Of a stretch of 64,000 nucleotides of DNA, positions 55,094 through 64,000 are shown piece by piece. The translations under genes and the position numbers were made by a program. The stretch's first letter is position 1. Each line of letters starts with the position of its first letter. Source of the DNA: an uncultured Erysipelotrichaceae bacterium (GTDB lineage: Bacteria; Bacillota_I; Bacilli_A; Erysipelotrichales; Coprobacillaceae); contig UPXV01000009.1 of the NCBI GenBank assembly GCA_900538465.1, positions 6,053 through 70,052 of the forward strand, given 5' to 3'. The notes below the pieces were generated by a model. The model worked only from the letters and a program-made list of their open reading frames with translations. It had not been told where the DNA came from and ran no database searches.

Positions 55094-55438
55094 TTATTCA
55101 CGGTATTTTTTAGGAAGGGTTGAATCATAACTTTCTTGAATCATAGCATGAATATCTTCTAAAGCAATAGTTCCATCTAAAATCATAGAATTCCAATGTT
55201 CTTTACTTAAATGATAACCAGGAACAACTGATTCATACTTTTCTCTAAAAAAATCTAGCCATCCCTTGCTTCCTTTGACATTAACCCAAATATGTCCTTG
55301 TCTTTCATAAATCCATGCAAAGACTTTTTTATTTTCTAAATGACGTATGCATGTCCAATTAGGATCACGAAAAGGATAATCTTCATAAACATTTTTAAAT
55401 GTTAAACAATAATCAATCACTTCTTGTCTTTTTTGCAT
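55094..55438 (-). CDS. MmcQ/YjbR family protein
   Basis: The 114-residue protein is of the MmcQ/YjbR type, a small double-wing DNA-binding-like fold of uncertain role. Typical features are a start QKRQEVIDYCLTF, the central EDYPFRDPNWTCIRH and the late PGYHLSKEHWNSMILDG segment that carries the conserved His-Trp. No terminator with a convincing T run is visible before the decayed gene downstream. Confidence 0.9.
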   Translation of the reverse strand: MQKRQEVIDYCLTFKNVYEDYPFRDPNWTCIRHLENKKVFAWIYERQGHIWVNVKGSKGWLDFFREKYESVVPGYHLSKEHWNSMILDGTIALEDIHAMIQESYDSTLPKKYRE

Positions 55439-55492
55439 TTTCTCACCTACTTTCTTTTATTATACTCACTCTTTTATAGAAAATAAAGTTAT

Positions 55493-55519
55493 TTAGCACT
55501 TTCTTTTTGTAAGTGCTAA
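55493..55519 (+). promoter_or_regulatory. CIRCE operator A of groES-groL
   Basis: TTAGCACTT-N9-AAGTGCTAA is an inverted repeat of the CIRCE type, with a symmetric change in each arm (TT and AA where consensus has TC and GA). It lies about 35 bases upstream of the -10 box. Confidence 0.85.
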
Positions 55520-55547
55520 ATGTTCATATTCAGTTCACATATGAGAT

Positions 55548-55553
55548 TATAAT
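55548..55553 (+). promoter_or_regulatory. groES -10 box
   Basis: TATAAT lies between the two CIRCE sites. No convincing -35 at usual distance was found, though the region about 55520-55530 is a weak candidate. Confidence 0.55.
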
Positions 55554-55561
55554 TAACAGTG

Positions 55562-55588
55562 TTAGCAATCAAAGATTGCGAGTGCTAA
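55562..55588 (+). promoter_or_regulatory. CIRCE operator B of groES-groL
   Basis: TTAGCAATC-N9-GAGTGCTAA differs from the CIRCE consensus at one base. It lies downstream of the -10 box, where bound HrcA would block transcription, directly before the groES ribosome-binding site. Confidence 0.9.
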
Positions 55589-55608
55589 ATATAAAGGAGG
55601 ATTCAAAA

Positions 55609-55869
55609 ATGTTAAAACCATTACATGATTATGTGATTTTAAAAAAAGAAAAAGCAGAAAGTCAGACTGCTAGTGGAATTATTTTAACGACTCAATTGGA
55701 ACAAGCGAGCAATCAAGCAACAGTGGTTGCTGTGGGAGCTCAATGTGATGAACATTTAAAAGAAGGAATGAATGTTATTTTTAAAGAATATTCAGGAACT
55801 AAATTTAAAGAAGATGAAACTGAATATATGATTTTAAAAGAAGAAGATATTTTGGCTATTATTGAATAG
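55609..55869 (+). CDS. groES: Co-chaperonin GroES
   Basis: GroES caps the GroEL chamber. The 86-residue protein starts MLKPLHDYVILKK and has the mobile loop region ESQTASGIILTTQLEQ. It ends EEDILAIIE. It is a few residues shorter than the 94 usual in Bacillus. The ATG at 55609 has a strong AAAGGAGG site; the frame could be extended to 55513 but only through the CIRCE region. It is followed by groL with a 12-base gap. Confidence 0.96.
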   Translation: MLKPLHDYVILKKEKAESQTASGIILTTQLEQASNQATVVAVGAQCDEHLKEGMNVIFKEYSGTKFKEDETEYMILKEEDILAIIE

Positions 55870-57501
<1,632 letters not shown>

Positions 57502-57503
57502 AA

Positions 57504-57533
57504 GAACTGGCATTAATTTGCCAGCTCTTTTTT
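57504..57533. terminator. Terminator after groL
   Basis: GAACTGGC and GCCAGCTC pair with one A-C mismatch around a seven-base loop, followed by TTTTTTT. The stop codon of the convergent membrane gene lies in the loop region, so both genes may use it. Confidence 0.75.
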
Positions 57534-58067
57534 ATATTCTTTTTCTGCGTTTGCATATTGTACCAAAACAAAACACAGCCAAATCATAACCATTATTCCA
57601 AACAATCCAATAACAAGATTCATATATTTTATCATTGACCAATCAATGGGAAGAGAAGCGAACGTTACAGAAATCACACTCATTGTCCTTAACGTTTTAA
57701 AACGCTTTGCAAATGTATCAAAATGATGAGAGTAGGCAATATCTGAAATATTTGTTAATAATTGAAATTGAAAATAGATAGAGATAACGCCAATAATCAC
57801 TTGTAATATCGTATAGGATTCTAAAGAAATATTAATAATTTGAAGAACCCACACAATCATTTCATATATTCCTAATATAAAAGTAAAAGGTCTTAATAAT
57901 TTTGCACTCTCCTCATATTCTCCAATAACTGGAAGAGCTTTATGAAAAAGGTAATATCCTACCCAATTAGGAAGAAGATTGATTGTATTTATATTCAAAT
58001 TAAACAAAATAAAGAATTGAGCGAATGCAATTTTATAAATTGTTGAAACATAGTTATTTTGCTTCAT
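57513..58067 (-). CDS. Small membrane protein of the BlaI-BlaR1-type operon
   Basis: I do not recognise this family. The roughly 184-residue protein has about five hydrophobic segments, for example FILFNLNINTINLLPNWVGYY and VIGLFGIMVMIWLCFVLVQYA, and a charged C-terminal tail. The ATG at 58067 has GGTGAG upstream; alternative starts at 58079 and 58088 are possible. The start overlaps the end of the M56 peptidase gene by 14 bases, so it is made with it and may be the effector of the module. Confidence 0.7.
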   Translation of the reverse strand: MKQNNYVSTIYKIAFAQFFILFNLNINTINLLPNWVGYYLFHKALPVIGEYEESAKLLRPFTFILGIYEMIVWVLQIINISLESYTILQVIIGVISIYFQFQLLTNISDIAYSHHFDTFAKRFKTLRTMSVISVTFASLPIDWSMIKYMNLVIGLFGIMVMIWLCFVLVQYANAEKEYKKELAN

Positions 58068-60006
58068 ACCACTCACCATCTTCCACATTTATTTTGATAA
58101 TTTCCTCTTTTCCGTCAATGACTATTCGTAAAGCATATGCTTTTGGTAGATTCACTTTATTGATGTCATAATAAGATGAAACATGTTGAAGTTTTAAATT
58201 CTTATCTATTTGACTGCACATTCTTACAAACATATTGCTTTCTTCATTAGAAGAAAAACCACTCGTATTATTTTTTGATAAATCCTTAGATTCAAATTCA
58301 ATATTGTCATCAATATGATCTAAATTTTTGATACTCATATAAATATATTCAATATCTTCTTGAACTTGAGACGGTTGTGTATTTTGATAACTTACTTCTA
58401 TATACTGATAACCACTATTGAATTGAGCTTGCTGTCTTAACTCAAAAGAATGAATCGAAGACATTTGGGTACGATCATTACTATTAACTTGATAACCATT
58501 TCTCATAATGATATTAATTCGTCCACTTTGACAAGGAAGTGAGATAACTTTATAAACAGGAATTTCATAAATTTCACTATTCATATGTGTTTCTATATAA
58601 TTTGCATCACCACTCAAAACATTTCCTATTTGTTTTACTTTCCAACCTCGTTCTTTTATAATCTGAATTGGAATCATGACATAATGAGCAATAACACGAT
58701 TATTTTCTATATCAATATTCTCATTTTTATTATAGAAACATAATTTTGCATGGTATTCATGAGAATTTATTTTTTCTAAATGAATAACATCATATAAATA
58801 ATTAGGAAGATTAGAAATAACTCCATCTGGTCTTTTACGTAATTCATTTTGATAATTTGGATAGTATTTTTGTGGTAGAACTGATAATAAAAACTGTTCA
58901 TCATTTGATAAAATTCCTTTTGCATAAGTATCAATAGCTCCAGCCATTGTTCGATATTCTATAATTCTTGCTGAAGCAAAAGAAATTTGATATGAAAAAC
59001 TATTATAATCGTATGGATTTCCTATTAAAGAATAAGAACGAAAATATCCCAATGATAATGGCGCTAATAAAACACATATACACAAAGAAACAATTGTCAT
59101 ACCTTGTGGATATTTTTTAAATCGCACAATAGCTTCAATTCGTTTTTTAATATTTTGTGTGCCATTAGAAAGAGAGGTGGTTCCAAAAGCATGCGGATAT
59201 TTTTCATTCGTCATAGCAAGCAATATTTTCCCATAATCTCTTCTTTGTTCCCCTTCCAATCTTTCTAATACTCTTTGATCACATAAACTTTCCATATCAT
59301 TATTGATTTGATTAAAAACATATTGTAAAAATGGATTACACCAATGAAGACATCTTAAACAAGACCATACAACACAATGTAATGAGTCTCTATATTTCAA
59401 ATGTAATAGTTCATGTAAAATAATTTTATCATCTAATAATTCTTGACTAGGCAAGACAAAAATAGGCTGCAAAACACCGAAGACAAATGCAGAAGGCATA
59501 CCATTAAAAACAATTGTTTGACAAGGTGAAAAATGATAAATTTTCATAATTCTATCTATTTGGCAAATCACATCTTCATTTGGTACTTCACCATAACGTA
59601 ACAGCAATTTTTTAAGATGGAAATATTGAATAAAGTATCTTATTAACCAAAAGAGAACCCCACCCACATAGATAACAAACAAAAAATCCGTAATACTTCT
59701 AGGTATATCAACAATAAATGGAAAGACTATATTATTTTTAATTGGAAGATAAATATCGGTATATGATGATTGCAACAGTCTTTCAATCATTGTCTTTATT
59801 GCTTCGATAAAAATACGTAACGAAGGAAAAAGTGCAAAACCAAACAAACCTGTTGGAATCAATAAAGACAAAAGGAAAACGCTCCAAACACCATATTGCC
59901 ATCTTGGTGATAATTTATCTTGAAATAATTTTTTTAAAAATAATAAAATTATTGCCACAATAGAAACTTCTATGGTTTGAATTAGAAATCCCCAAATATT
60001 CGTCAT
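58054..60006 (-). CDS. BlaR1/MecR1-like M56 membrane peptidase
   Basis: The 650-residue protein has four N-terminal membrane segments, then a zinc-peptidase core HELLHLKYRDS (His198, Glu199, His202) with a later Glu (about 239) in NNDMESLCDQRV, as in M56 peptidases. A further membrane span (about 305-322) leads to a C-terminal domain of roughly 320 residues. That domain has no penicillin-binding SxxK-type motif that I can see, so the signal is probably not a beta-lactam. The partner repressor precedes it with a two-base gap. GGAGG precedes the ATG. Confidence 0.9.
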   Translation of the reverse strand: MTNIWGFLIQTIEVSIVAIILLFLKKLFQDKLSPRWQYGVWSVFLLSLLIPTGLFGFALFPSLRIFIEAIKTMIERLLQSSYTDIYLPIKNNIVFPFIVDIPRSITDFLFVIYVGGVLFWLIRYFIQYFHLKKLLLRYGEVPNEDVICQIDRIMKIYHFSPCQTIVFNGMPSAFVFGVLQPIFVLPSQELLDDKIILHELLHLKYRDSLHCVVWSCLRCLHWCNPFLQYVFNQINNDMESLCDQRVLERLEGEQRRDYGKILLAMTNEKYPHAFGTTSLSNGTQNIKKRIEAIVRFKKYPQGMTIVSLCICVLLAPLSLGYFRSYSLIGNPYDYNSFSYQISFASARIIEYRTMAGAIDTYAKGILSNDEQFLLSVLPQKYYPNYQNELRKRPDGVISNLPNYLYDVIHLEKINSHEYHAKLCFYNKNENIDIENNRVIAHYVMIPIQIIKERGWKVKQIGNVLSGDANYIETHMNSEIYEIPVYKVISLPCQSGRINIIMRNGYQVNSNDRTQMSSIHSFELRQQAQFNSGYQYIEVSYQNTQPSQVQEDIEYIYMSIKNLDHIDDNIEFESKDLSKNNTSGFSSNEESNMFVRMCSQIDKNLKLQHVSSYYDINKVNLPKAYALRIVIDGKEEIIKINVEDGEWYEAK

Positions 60007-60008
60007 AA

Positions 60009-60374
60009 CTAAACCTCCATTTCATCAAGAATTTTATTTAATTTTTCTTTTTCTTCAGGAGTTATTTTTGAATCTTTCAAAAAAGCACTCATTAAATCTG
60101 TAACAGATCCTTGATAAACTTTATTCAATAAATGACTTCTTTCCCCTTTTAAATAATCATCTTTAGTCAAAATATAACAATAACGATGTGGTTCTTGATT
60201 TCTATCAATCTTTACTAAATTCTTCTTCTCCATTCTGGTTAAATATGTATGAACAGTGTTTCTACTCCATTGATTTTTTGTCTTTAATGCATCAACTAGT
60301 TCACCCAATACAAATTCATGACCACTCCATAAAACTTCCATCACTGATAATTCAGCGTCAGATAACTTTTGCAT
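60009..60374 (-). CDS. BlaI/MecI family repressor
   Basis: The 121-residue protein is a clear BlaI/MecI/CopY-type repressor. Its N-terminal winged helix (KLSDAELSVMEVLWSG and WSRNTVHTYLTRMEKKNLVKI) is followed by a dimerisation tail. In known systems the M56 peptidase triggers cleavage of this repressor. The operators at its own promoter indicate autoregulation of the three-gene operon. A usable AGGTG ribosome-binding site precedes the ATG. Confidence 0.95.
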   Translation of the reverse strand: MQKLSDAELSVMEVLWSGHEFVLGELVDALKTKNQWSRNTVHTYLTRMEKKNLVKIDRNQEPHRYCYILTKDDYLKGERSHLLNKVYQGSVTDLMSAFLKDSKITPEEKEKLNKILDEMEV

Positions 60375-60385
60375 AGTTTCACCTC

Positions 60386-60397
60386 CTACAATTGTAG
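60386..60397 (-). promoter_or_regulatory. BlaI-type operator 1
   Basis: The 12-base palindrome CTACAATTGTAG lies just before the repressor gene's ribosome-binding site. It has the TACA/TGTA core of BlaI and MecI operators. Confidence 0.75.
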
Positions 60398-60410
60398 TCT
60401 CTCTACTATC

Positions 60411-60439
60411 ATACTACATCTGTAGTATGTATTTGTCAA
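60411..60439 (-). promoter_or_regulatory. blaI-type promoter with operator 2
   Basis: On the minus strand TTGACA (60434-60439) and TAGTAT (60411-60416) are 17 bases apart. The dyad ATACTACA-TC-TGTAGTAT (60411-60428) covers the -10 box and most of the spacer, an autorepression layout. Confidence 0.85.
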
Positions 60440-60475
60440 TAAAATAAAACATAGAGAAAATTATTTTCCTCTATG
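60440..60475 (-). terminator. Terminator of yjdF
   Basis: CATAGAG and CTCTATG form the outer stem, with an inner A-T stem around the loop, and T-rich sequence follows on the minus strand. The yjdF stop codon lies inside. Confidence 0.8.
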
Positions 60476-60877
60476 CTTCATTTTTTTCTTTTGTTGTTTC
60501 ATTTCATAACGTTTTTTTGCACTCATCTCTTTAACTTGATGTTTGAATTGCTGATGCAATTGTTTTTTTAATTCTCGTTGTTTTTGTAAAGCTAATTGAG
60601 ATTTTGTTGCAATCCCTACATTTTTTGTTTGTTGTTTCACAAGACGTTGTAATCTTTTGGGATTAACATGTTTTGCTTTAACATTCAATGAAACAGGTGG
60701 ACTCCATTGTAATTGACTATAATATTTGAAAATATAGTCATAGATCTCATAATCTTTTGGTTCATTGCCAAAAACAATTTTAGCAACCATTAATTCTCCA
60801 TCCATGATCCTTTCAATCACTCCAACCCAGAAAGGATTTTCAAAATAAATCGTCAATATCACTGATATTTTGTCCAT
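60461..60877 (-). CDS. yjdF: YjdF family protein (DUF2992)
   Basis: The 138-residue protein has the DUF2992 start KISVILTIYFENPFWVGVIERI, the FGNEPKDYEIYDYIF segment, and a very basic C-terminal tail with repeated Lys and Gln. The tail suggests nucleic acid binding. In Firmicutes the family is commonly preceded by the yjdF riboswitch, which responds to azaaromatic compounds, and the leader here fits. AAGGAGG precedes the ATG and is complementary to a segment of the leader. Confidence 0.9.
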   Translation of the reverse strand: MDKISVILTIYFENPFWVGVIERIMDGELMVAKIVFGNEPKDYEIYDYIFKYYSQLQWSPPVSLNVKAKHVNPKRLQRLVKQQTKNVGIATKSQLALQKQRELKKQLHQQFKHQVKEMSAKKRYEMKQQKKKMKHRGK

Positions 60878-60882
60878 AATAC

Positions 60883-60977
60883 ATCCTCCTTAAAATAATC
60901 ATAGACAAAGAATGGACGACCTAAGGAGGAAGGTTACTTATGAGTAAAACTCACGTACGGACTACCAACCGTATCTG
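60883..60977 (-). promoter_or_regulatory. Candidate yjdF riboswitch
   Basis: The leader of yjdF contains several stems. CCTCCTT (complement of 60923-60929) can pair with the AAGGAGG ribosome-binding site (60885-60891). TGAGT/ACTCA and ACGG/CCGT form small upstream stems. This suggests on/off control of translation. I cannot match every conserved base of the yjdF motif from memory, so the name rests on the gene and on the anti-Shine-Dalgarno. Confidence 0.55.
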
Positions 60978-60983
60978 TATAAA

Positions 60984-61011
60984 ACTATACACTGTGTTTT
61001 TATCTTTGCAA
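60984..61011 (-). promoter_or_regulatory. yjdF promoter
   Basis: On the minus strand TTGCAA (61006-61011) and TATAGT (60984-60989) are 16 bases apart, which would start the leader near 60977. Confidence 0.5.
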
Positions 61012-61035
61012 AAACATGATAACACATTTTGATAA

Positions 61036-61061
61036 AAAGAAAAAGACACATATAAGTGTCT
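61036..61061 (-). terminator. Terminator of the malic enzyme gene
   Basis: AGACAC and GTGTCT form a stem with a six-base loop, followed on the minus strand by TTTTTCTTTTT. The stop codon overlaps the stem. Confidence 0.75.
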
Positions 61062-62238
61062 AAATTCTTGCAAGTCCTTCTTCTTGTGCCTGTTTTGCGA
61101 CTGCTTCAGCAACAACTTTTGCAACACGTGGATCTAAAGCATTAGGAATCACATATGTTGGTGATAATTCATCGTCACTTACAAGTGAAGCCAATCCTTT
61201 TGCTGCAGCTAATTTCATTCCTTCACTAATCTTTCTAGCACGAACATCTAATGCACCCCTAAATAAACCTGGGAAAGCCAAAACATTATTAATTTGATTT
61301 GGGAAATCTGAACGACCTGTTCCCATAACAGCTACCCCTGCTTCAATAGCATCTTCATATTGAATTTCAGGTTCTGGATTCGCCATAGCAAAAACAATAG
61401 GTTTTTCTTTCATACCTCTAACCATGTCTTGAGTTAATAAACCAGGTGCAGAAACACCAATAAAGACATCTGCTTCCTTTAAAGCTTCTGCCATTGTCAT
61501 ACGTTTTGCCTGACGATTCGTGATTTCAGTTAACTCTTGTGTTAAAAAGTCATATTGTTCATAATCTTCTTTTGTAACAATTCCATTGATATTAAATCCA
61601 TAAATGTCTTTAACACCTAAAGCATGAATCATTTTAATAATTGAACTTCCCGCAGCTCCTGTTCCACTGACAACAACTGTAATATCTTCTACTTTTTTAC
61701 CAACAACTTTTAAAGCGTTTAATAGCCCTGCAGTCACTACAATTGCAGTTCCGTGTTGATCATCATGGAATACAGGAATATCCAATTCTTTAATCAATGT
61801 ACTTTCAATTTCAACACAACGAGGTGCACTGATATCCTCTAAATTAATTCCTCCAAATGTGGGAGCAATGGCTTTAACAATTTGAACAATTTCTTTTGGA
61901 TCTTTAGTATCCAAACAAATAGGTACAGCATCAATATTCCCAAATTTCTTAAAAAGAATTGATTTTCCTTCCATAACTGGCATTGCAGCTTCTGGACCAA
62001 TGTCACCTAAACCTAAAACTGCTGTTCCATCACTTACCACAGCAACACTATTTTGTTTCCATGTATATTTATAAACATCATCTTTATTTTTAGCAATTTG
62101 ACGACATGGCTCAGCAACGCCAGGTGTATAAGCAAGTGAAAGATCATGACTTTCATTTAATGGAACTTTTAATTGAACTTCTAATTTTCCTTTTGTTTTT
62201 TCATGTAAAGCTAATGCTTCTTCATAGATATTAGACAT
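61060..62238 (-). CDS. Malic enzyme (oxaloacetate-decarboxylating malate dehydrogenase)
   Basis: The enzyme converts malate to pyruvate and carbon dioxide with NAD(P). The 392-residue protein is of the short bacterial type without a phosphotransacetylase domain. It has [16 protein letters not shown] with the catalytic Tyr, the metal-binding [12 protein letters not shown], Rossmann [16 protein letters not shown] and the late NPEPEIQY. The ATG at 62238 has AAAAAGGGAGATG upstream; a longer frame to 62319 has no such site. With ppdK it can make PEP from malate. Confidence 0.94.
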   Translation of the reverse strand: MSNIYEEALALHEKTKGKLEVQLKVPLNESHDLSLAYTPGVAEPCRQIAKNKDDVYKYTWKQNSVAVVSDGTAVLGLGDIGPEAAMPVMEGKSILFKKFGNIDAVPICLDTKDPKEIVQIVKAIAPTFGGINLEDISAPRCVEIESTLIKELDIPVFHDDQHGTAIVVTAGLLNALKVVGKKVEDITVVVSGTGAAGSSIIKMIHALGVKDIYGFNINGIVTKEDYEQYDFLTQELTEITNRQAKRMTMAEALKEADVFIGVSAPGLLTQDMVRGMKEKPIVFAMANPEPEIQYEDAIEAGVAVMGTGRSDFPNQINNVLAFPGLFRGALDVRARKISEGMKLAAAKGLASLVSDDELSPTYVIPNALDPRVAKVVAEAVAKQAQEEGLARI

Positions 62239-62292
62239 ATTCTTACATCTCCCTTTTTCAACATTATTATTATGCCACAAAACATTTTGAAA

Positions 62293-62320
62293 GAAAAGAA
62301 AAAGCGAAGCGAACTTCACT
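62293..62320 (-). terminator. Terminator of the PHP phosphatase operon
   Basis: AGTGAAG and CTTCGCT pair with one wobble around a TTCG loop, followed by T-rich sequence on the minus strand, just after the stop codon at 62325. Confidence 0.75.
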
Positions 62321-62324
62321 GATT

Positions 62325-63146
62325 CTATAATTTATGAAAAATCGGTTGCATATGTTCAAAAGTACAAAATTGTTCAAAACCAATCTTTTTTAAATCTTCT
62401 TTGAGATTTTCAATTTGGGAATTTATTAAATCAGATGGTTGATGTGAATCACTTCCAATTGTTAAAATGCGTCCTCCTAAATCAAAATATAATTTTAAGA
62501 TTTGAAGGCTTGGCATAAAATCATCTAACCCATAACGTATAAAAGATGTATTTAATTCTATCCCTTTTCCATTCTTAATAACATATTTTAATATCTTCGT
62601 AATGATTTCTTTGTGATTGTTAAAAGCATCATATCCATCTTTATCATCATATCGTTTTAACATATCCATATGTCCTAAAACACTGTAATGATGGAAATTT
62701 CTAACGACATCATACATTTCTTGATAATATGCTGTATAATATTCTTTTTCCGTTTTTCCGTTTTGAAAATCGTAATTCCAGAATTCTTTATTATCAACTT
62801 GATGTATAGATAAAATGACAAAATCCAAATCATATTGTTGATAAAGTTTTTCAAAGTTTTCAATTGTATGTTTTTGAATACCAAATTCTAATCCCTTTTT
62901 TATCATAATTTGATTTTTATATTGATCTTGTAAAGTTTTAATCTTTTGGAAATAGCGTGGATAATCAACATTTAAAGCCAAATGATTAGGATTGTCTTCA
63001 CCCCAATCTTTTTTTATTCCATAATCGACATGATCACAAAAGCATATTTCTTTCATATTTATTTTTATTGCATCTTTTACACATTCTTCCATATCATATG
63101 TCGAATCATCACTAAATTCAGTATGTGTATGATAATCACAAAACAT
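62325..63146 (-). CDS. PHP-domain histidinol-phosphatase-like protein
   Basis: The 273-residue protein is of the HisJ/HisK type in the PHP family. It has DYHTHTEFSDDS with the first metal-binding His residues, then CFCDHVDYG, a KKGLEFGI segment, LGHMDML and the late TIGSDSHQPSDL. These give the trinuclear metal site. In relatives the product dephosphorylates histidinol phosphate. No other histidine-synthesis gene is in the window, so another phosphate ester is possible. AAAGGAGTG precedes the ATG, six bases after the previous gene. Confidence 0.88.
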   Translation of the reverse strand: MFCDYHTHTEFSDDSTYDMEECVKDAIKINMKEICFCDHVDYGIKKDWGEDNPNHLALNVDYPRYFQKIKTLQDQYKNQIMIKKGLEFGIQKHTIENFEKLYQQYDLDFVILSIHQVDNKEFWNYDFQNGKTEKEYYTAYYQEMYDVVRNFHHYSVLGHMDMLKRYDDKDGYDAFNNHKEIITKILKYVIKNGKGIELNTSFIRYGLDDFMPSLQILKLYFDLGGRILTIGSDSHQPSDLINSQIENLKEDLKKIGFEQFCTFEHMQPIFHKL

Positions 63147-63152
63147 TCTTCT

Positions 63153-63743
63153 TCACTCCTTTTTATTTCTTTCAATAATATCACTGATATCAAAAGGCGT
63201 ATCATCTTTTGGAAGTGAATAAACATCCATAAATGGTACATCATCTTTTGTTCTTAGAGGAAATTCAGATTTTGCTGTCACATTTTTCATATCACAAACA
63301 ATTTCTCCAATATACATAGCTGGTAATGGATGGCGACTTTCTAAAGGAACAATTTCACGATGATTACATGTATAAAGCAAATTATAACCTTTTTGGTATA
63401 TTTCATAATCTTCATTCGCATCAATGATTCTTATGACTCCTTTTGCAATGACTGAACGATAATCATGACGATGTCCTTTATAAGGGCAATCTGGAAAATC
63501 ATGAAAAAGACTAAATTGCAAACAAACTCTAGGATTCTTTCTTATTAAATCAAGTTTATGCCCTCTTTTCATAAAATGTGTATAAACATAAAGTTTATCA
63601 TTCTTTATTTCATATCCAAAATTTAATGGAACAACATATGGATATCCATCATCATCATGAACGCCTAAATGCACATGATCAAAATATTTTAACATTTCAT
63701 TAATGAGTTTAGGATCAATAACTTCTCTCTCAAAATGTATCAT
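63153..63743 (-). CDS. Pyridoxamine 5'-phosphate oxidase-like flavin-binding protein
   Basis: The 196-residue protein matches the NimA-like and pyridoxamine 5'-phosphate oxidase-related split-barrel fold. It contains HLGVHDDDGYPYVVPLNFGYE, YTHFMKRGHKLDLIRKNPRVCLQF and YRSVIAKGVIRII segments, where the flavin would bind. Such proteins bind FMN, haem or F420-like cofactors, and some reduce nitro compounds; the substrate here is unknown. A usable AGAGG ribosome-binding site precedes the ATG. It leads the unit with the PHP gene. Confidence 0.88.
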   Translation of the reverse strand: MIHFEREVIDPKLINEMLKYFDHVHLGVHDDDGYPYVVPLNFGYEIKNDKLYVYTHFMKRGHKLDLIRKNPRVCLQFSLFHDFPDCPYKGHRHDYRSVIAKGVIRIIDANEDYEIYQKGYNLLYTCNHREIVPLESRHPLPAMYIGEIVCDMKNVTAKSEFPLRTKDDVPFMDVYSLPKDDTPFDISDIIERNKKE

Positions 63744-63899
63744 ATTATTACCTCTTTTTCTTTTGATTTAATATTATCATAACATAAATAAAGCATTTTT
63801 GTCTTTGACTCTTTATTATTTCTTTATAATTTAACAAAGATACGTTTATTTCAAAAATAGAATTTAACAATATCAAAAATTCTTATTTATATTTTCAAA

Positions 63900-63936
63900 A
63901 AATGTAGGTCAAATATTTTTTATCTGACCTACATTT
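63900..63936 (-). terminator. Terminator of the gene crossing the right edge
   Basis: AAATGTAGGTCA and TGACCTACATTT form a perfect 12-base stem with a 13-base loop, followed by T-rich sequence on the minus strand. It lies just after the stop codon at 63948. The rest of the interval to 63743 is AT-rich and presumably holds the promoter of the flavin-binding gene; no clear box was fixed. Confidence 0.88.
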
Positions 63937-63947
63937 GATTCATCATT

Positions 63948-64000
63948 TTAAGACAATATATCCAAAACATCTTTTTCATTCTCAATATCAAAAATCTTAA
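63948..64000 (-). CDS. C-terminal end of a gene crossing the right edge
   Basis: The last 53 bases encode, on the minus strand, the end IFDIENEKDVLDILS and a TAA stop. The strong terminator directly downstream supports a real gene. Sixteen residues are not enough to name it. Confidence 0.6.
   Translation of the reverse strand, partial: KIFDIENEKDVLDILS

Noticed and set aside
55513..55608. N-terminal extension of GroES
   Set aside because: It would run through the CIRCE operator and promoter, and GroES starts with MLKPLHDY.
57531..57900. A possible beta-lactamase resistance cassette downstream of BlaI
   Set aside because: Neither the membrane protein nor any neighbour shows a beta-lactamase or PBP motif.
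62239..62319. N-terminal extension of malic enzyme
   Set aside because: No ribosome-binding site there, and the sequence overlaps the upstream terminator and promoter region.

Overview
The window reads as a stretch of chromosome from an AT-rich, low-GC Gram-positive (Firmicutes/Bacillota) bacterium. By gene content and protein style it is most likely an Erysipelotrichia/Coprobacillus-like gut anaerobe. This placement is inference: it rests on the pyruvate phosphate dikinase and malic enzyme central metabolism, the yqfC-yqfD-phoH and gmk-priA-rsmB-rlmN-prpC-prkC-rsgA-rpe-thiN gene orders typical of Firmicutes, CIRCE-controlled chaperones, and c-di-AMP and Ktr potassium genes. Sporulation-type genes (yqfC, yqfD, a CotD-like coat protein) suggest a spore-forming ancestry. 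No rRNA, tRNA, prophage, insertion sequence or CRISPR array was recognised, and no gene-free stretch exceeds about 300 bases.

Left part (1-20 kb), mostly minus strand: a PPP-family phosphatase, ppdK, a DbpA-like DEAD-box helicase with a possibly structured leader, a GNAT-FolC fusion, the c-di-AMP receptor darA, dgt divergent from mutY, then phoH-yqfD-yqfC, rpsU, and an operon rsmE - unknown gene - mtaB - murE - deoC. clpB follows, with two CIRCE operators around its promoter.

Middle part (20-46 kb): one long minus-strand housekeeping run from gmk to degV covers nucleotide metabolism, replication restart, rRNA modification, the PrkC/PrpC signalling pair, ribosome maturation, pentose phosphate and thiamine diphosphate synthesis. 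After it come the ribosome rescue gene rqcH, a CotD-like gene, pgeF, nnrE-nnrD, a secreted NlpC/P60 hydrolase with four Ig-like repeats, a CmpB-type membrane protein, a complete branched-chain amino acid (liv) transporter and an FtsX-type ABC exporter.

Right part (46-64 kb): a YfcE-like phosphoesterase, ktrA-ktrB with two flavoprotein genes, a YeeI-type YebC gene, a metallo-hydrolase, and a PadR-DUF2812 module with two operator dyads. Then come a glyoxalase, a decayed DUF6440 gene, groES-groL with two CIRCE sites, a BlaI-BlaR1-type module with visible operators, yjdF behind a candidate yjdF riboswitch, malic enzyme, a PHP phosphatase and a flavin-binding oxidase-like gene.

Regulation is unusually legible. 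Most transcription units end in a strong hairpin that contains the stop codon, several convergent pairs share one bidirectional terminator, and several repressor operators can be placed on their promoters to the base. No clearly novel multi-gene system stands out. The best candidates for new biology are the GNAT-FolC fusion, the unknown gene coupled to rsmE, the altered substrate motif of MurE, and the PadR-DUF2812 and BlaI-M56 regulatory modules.
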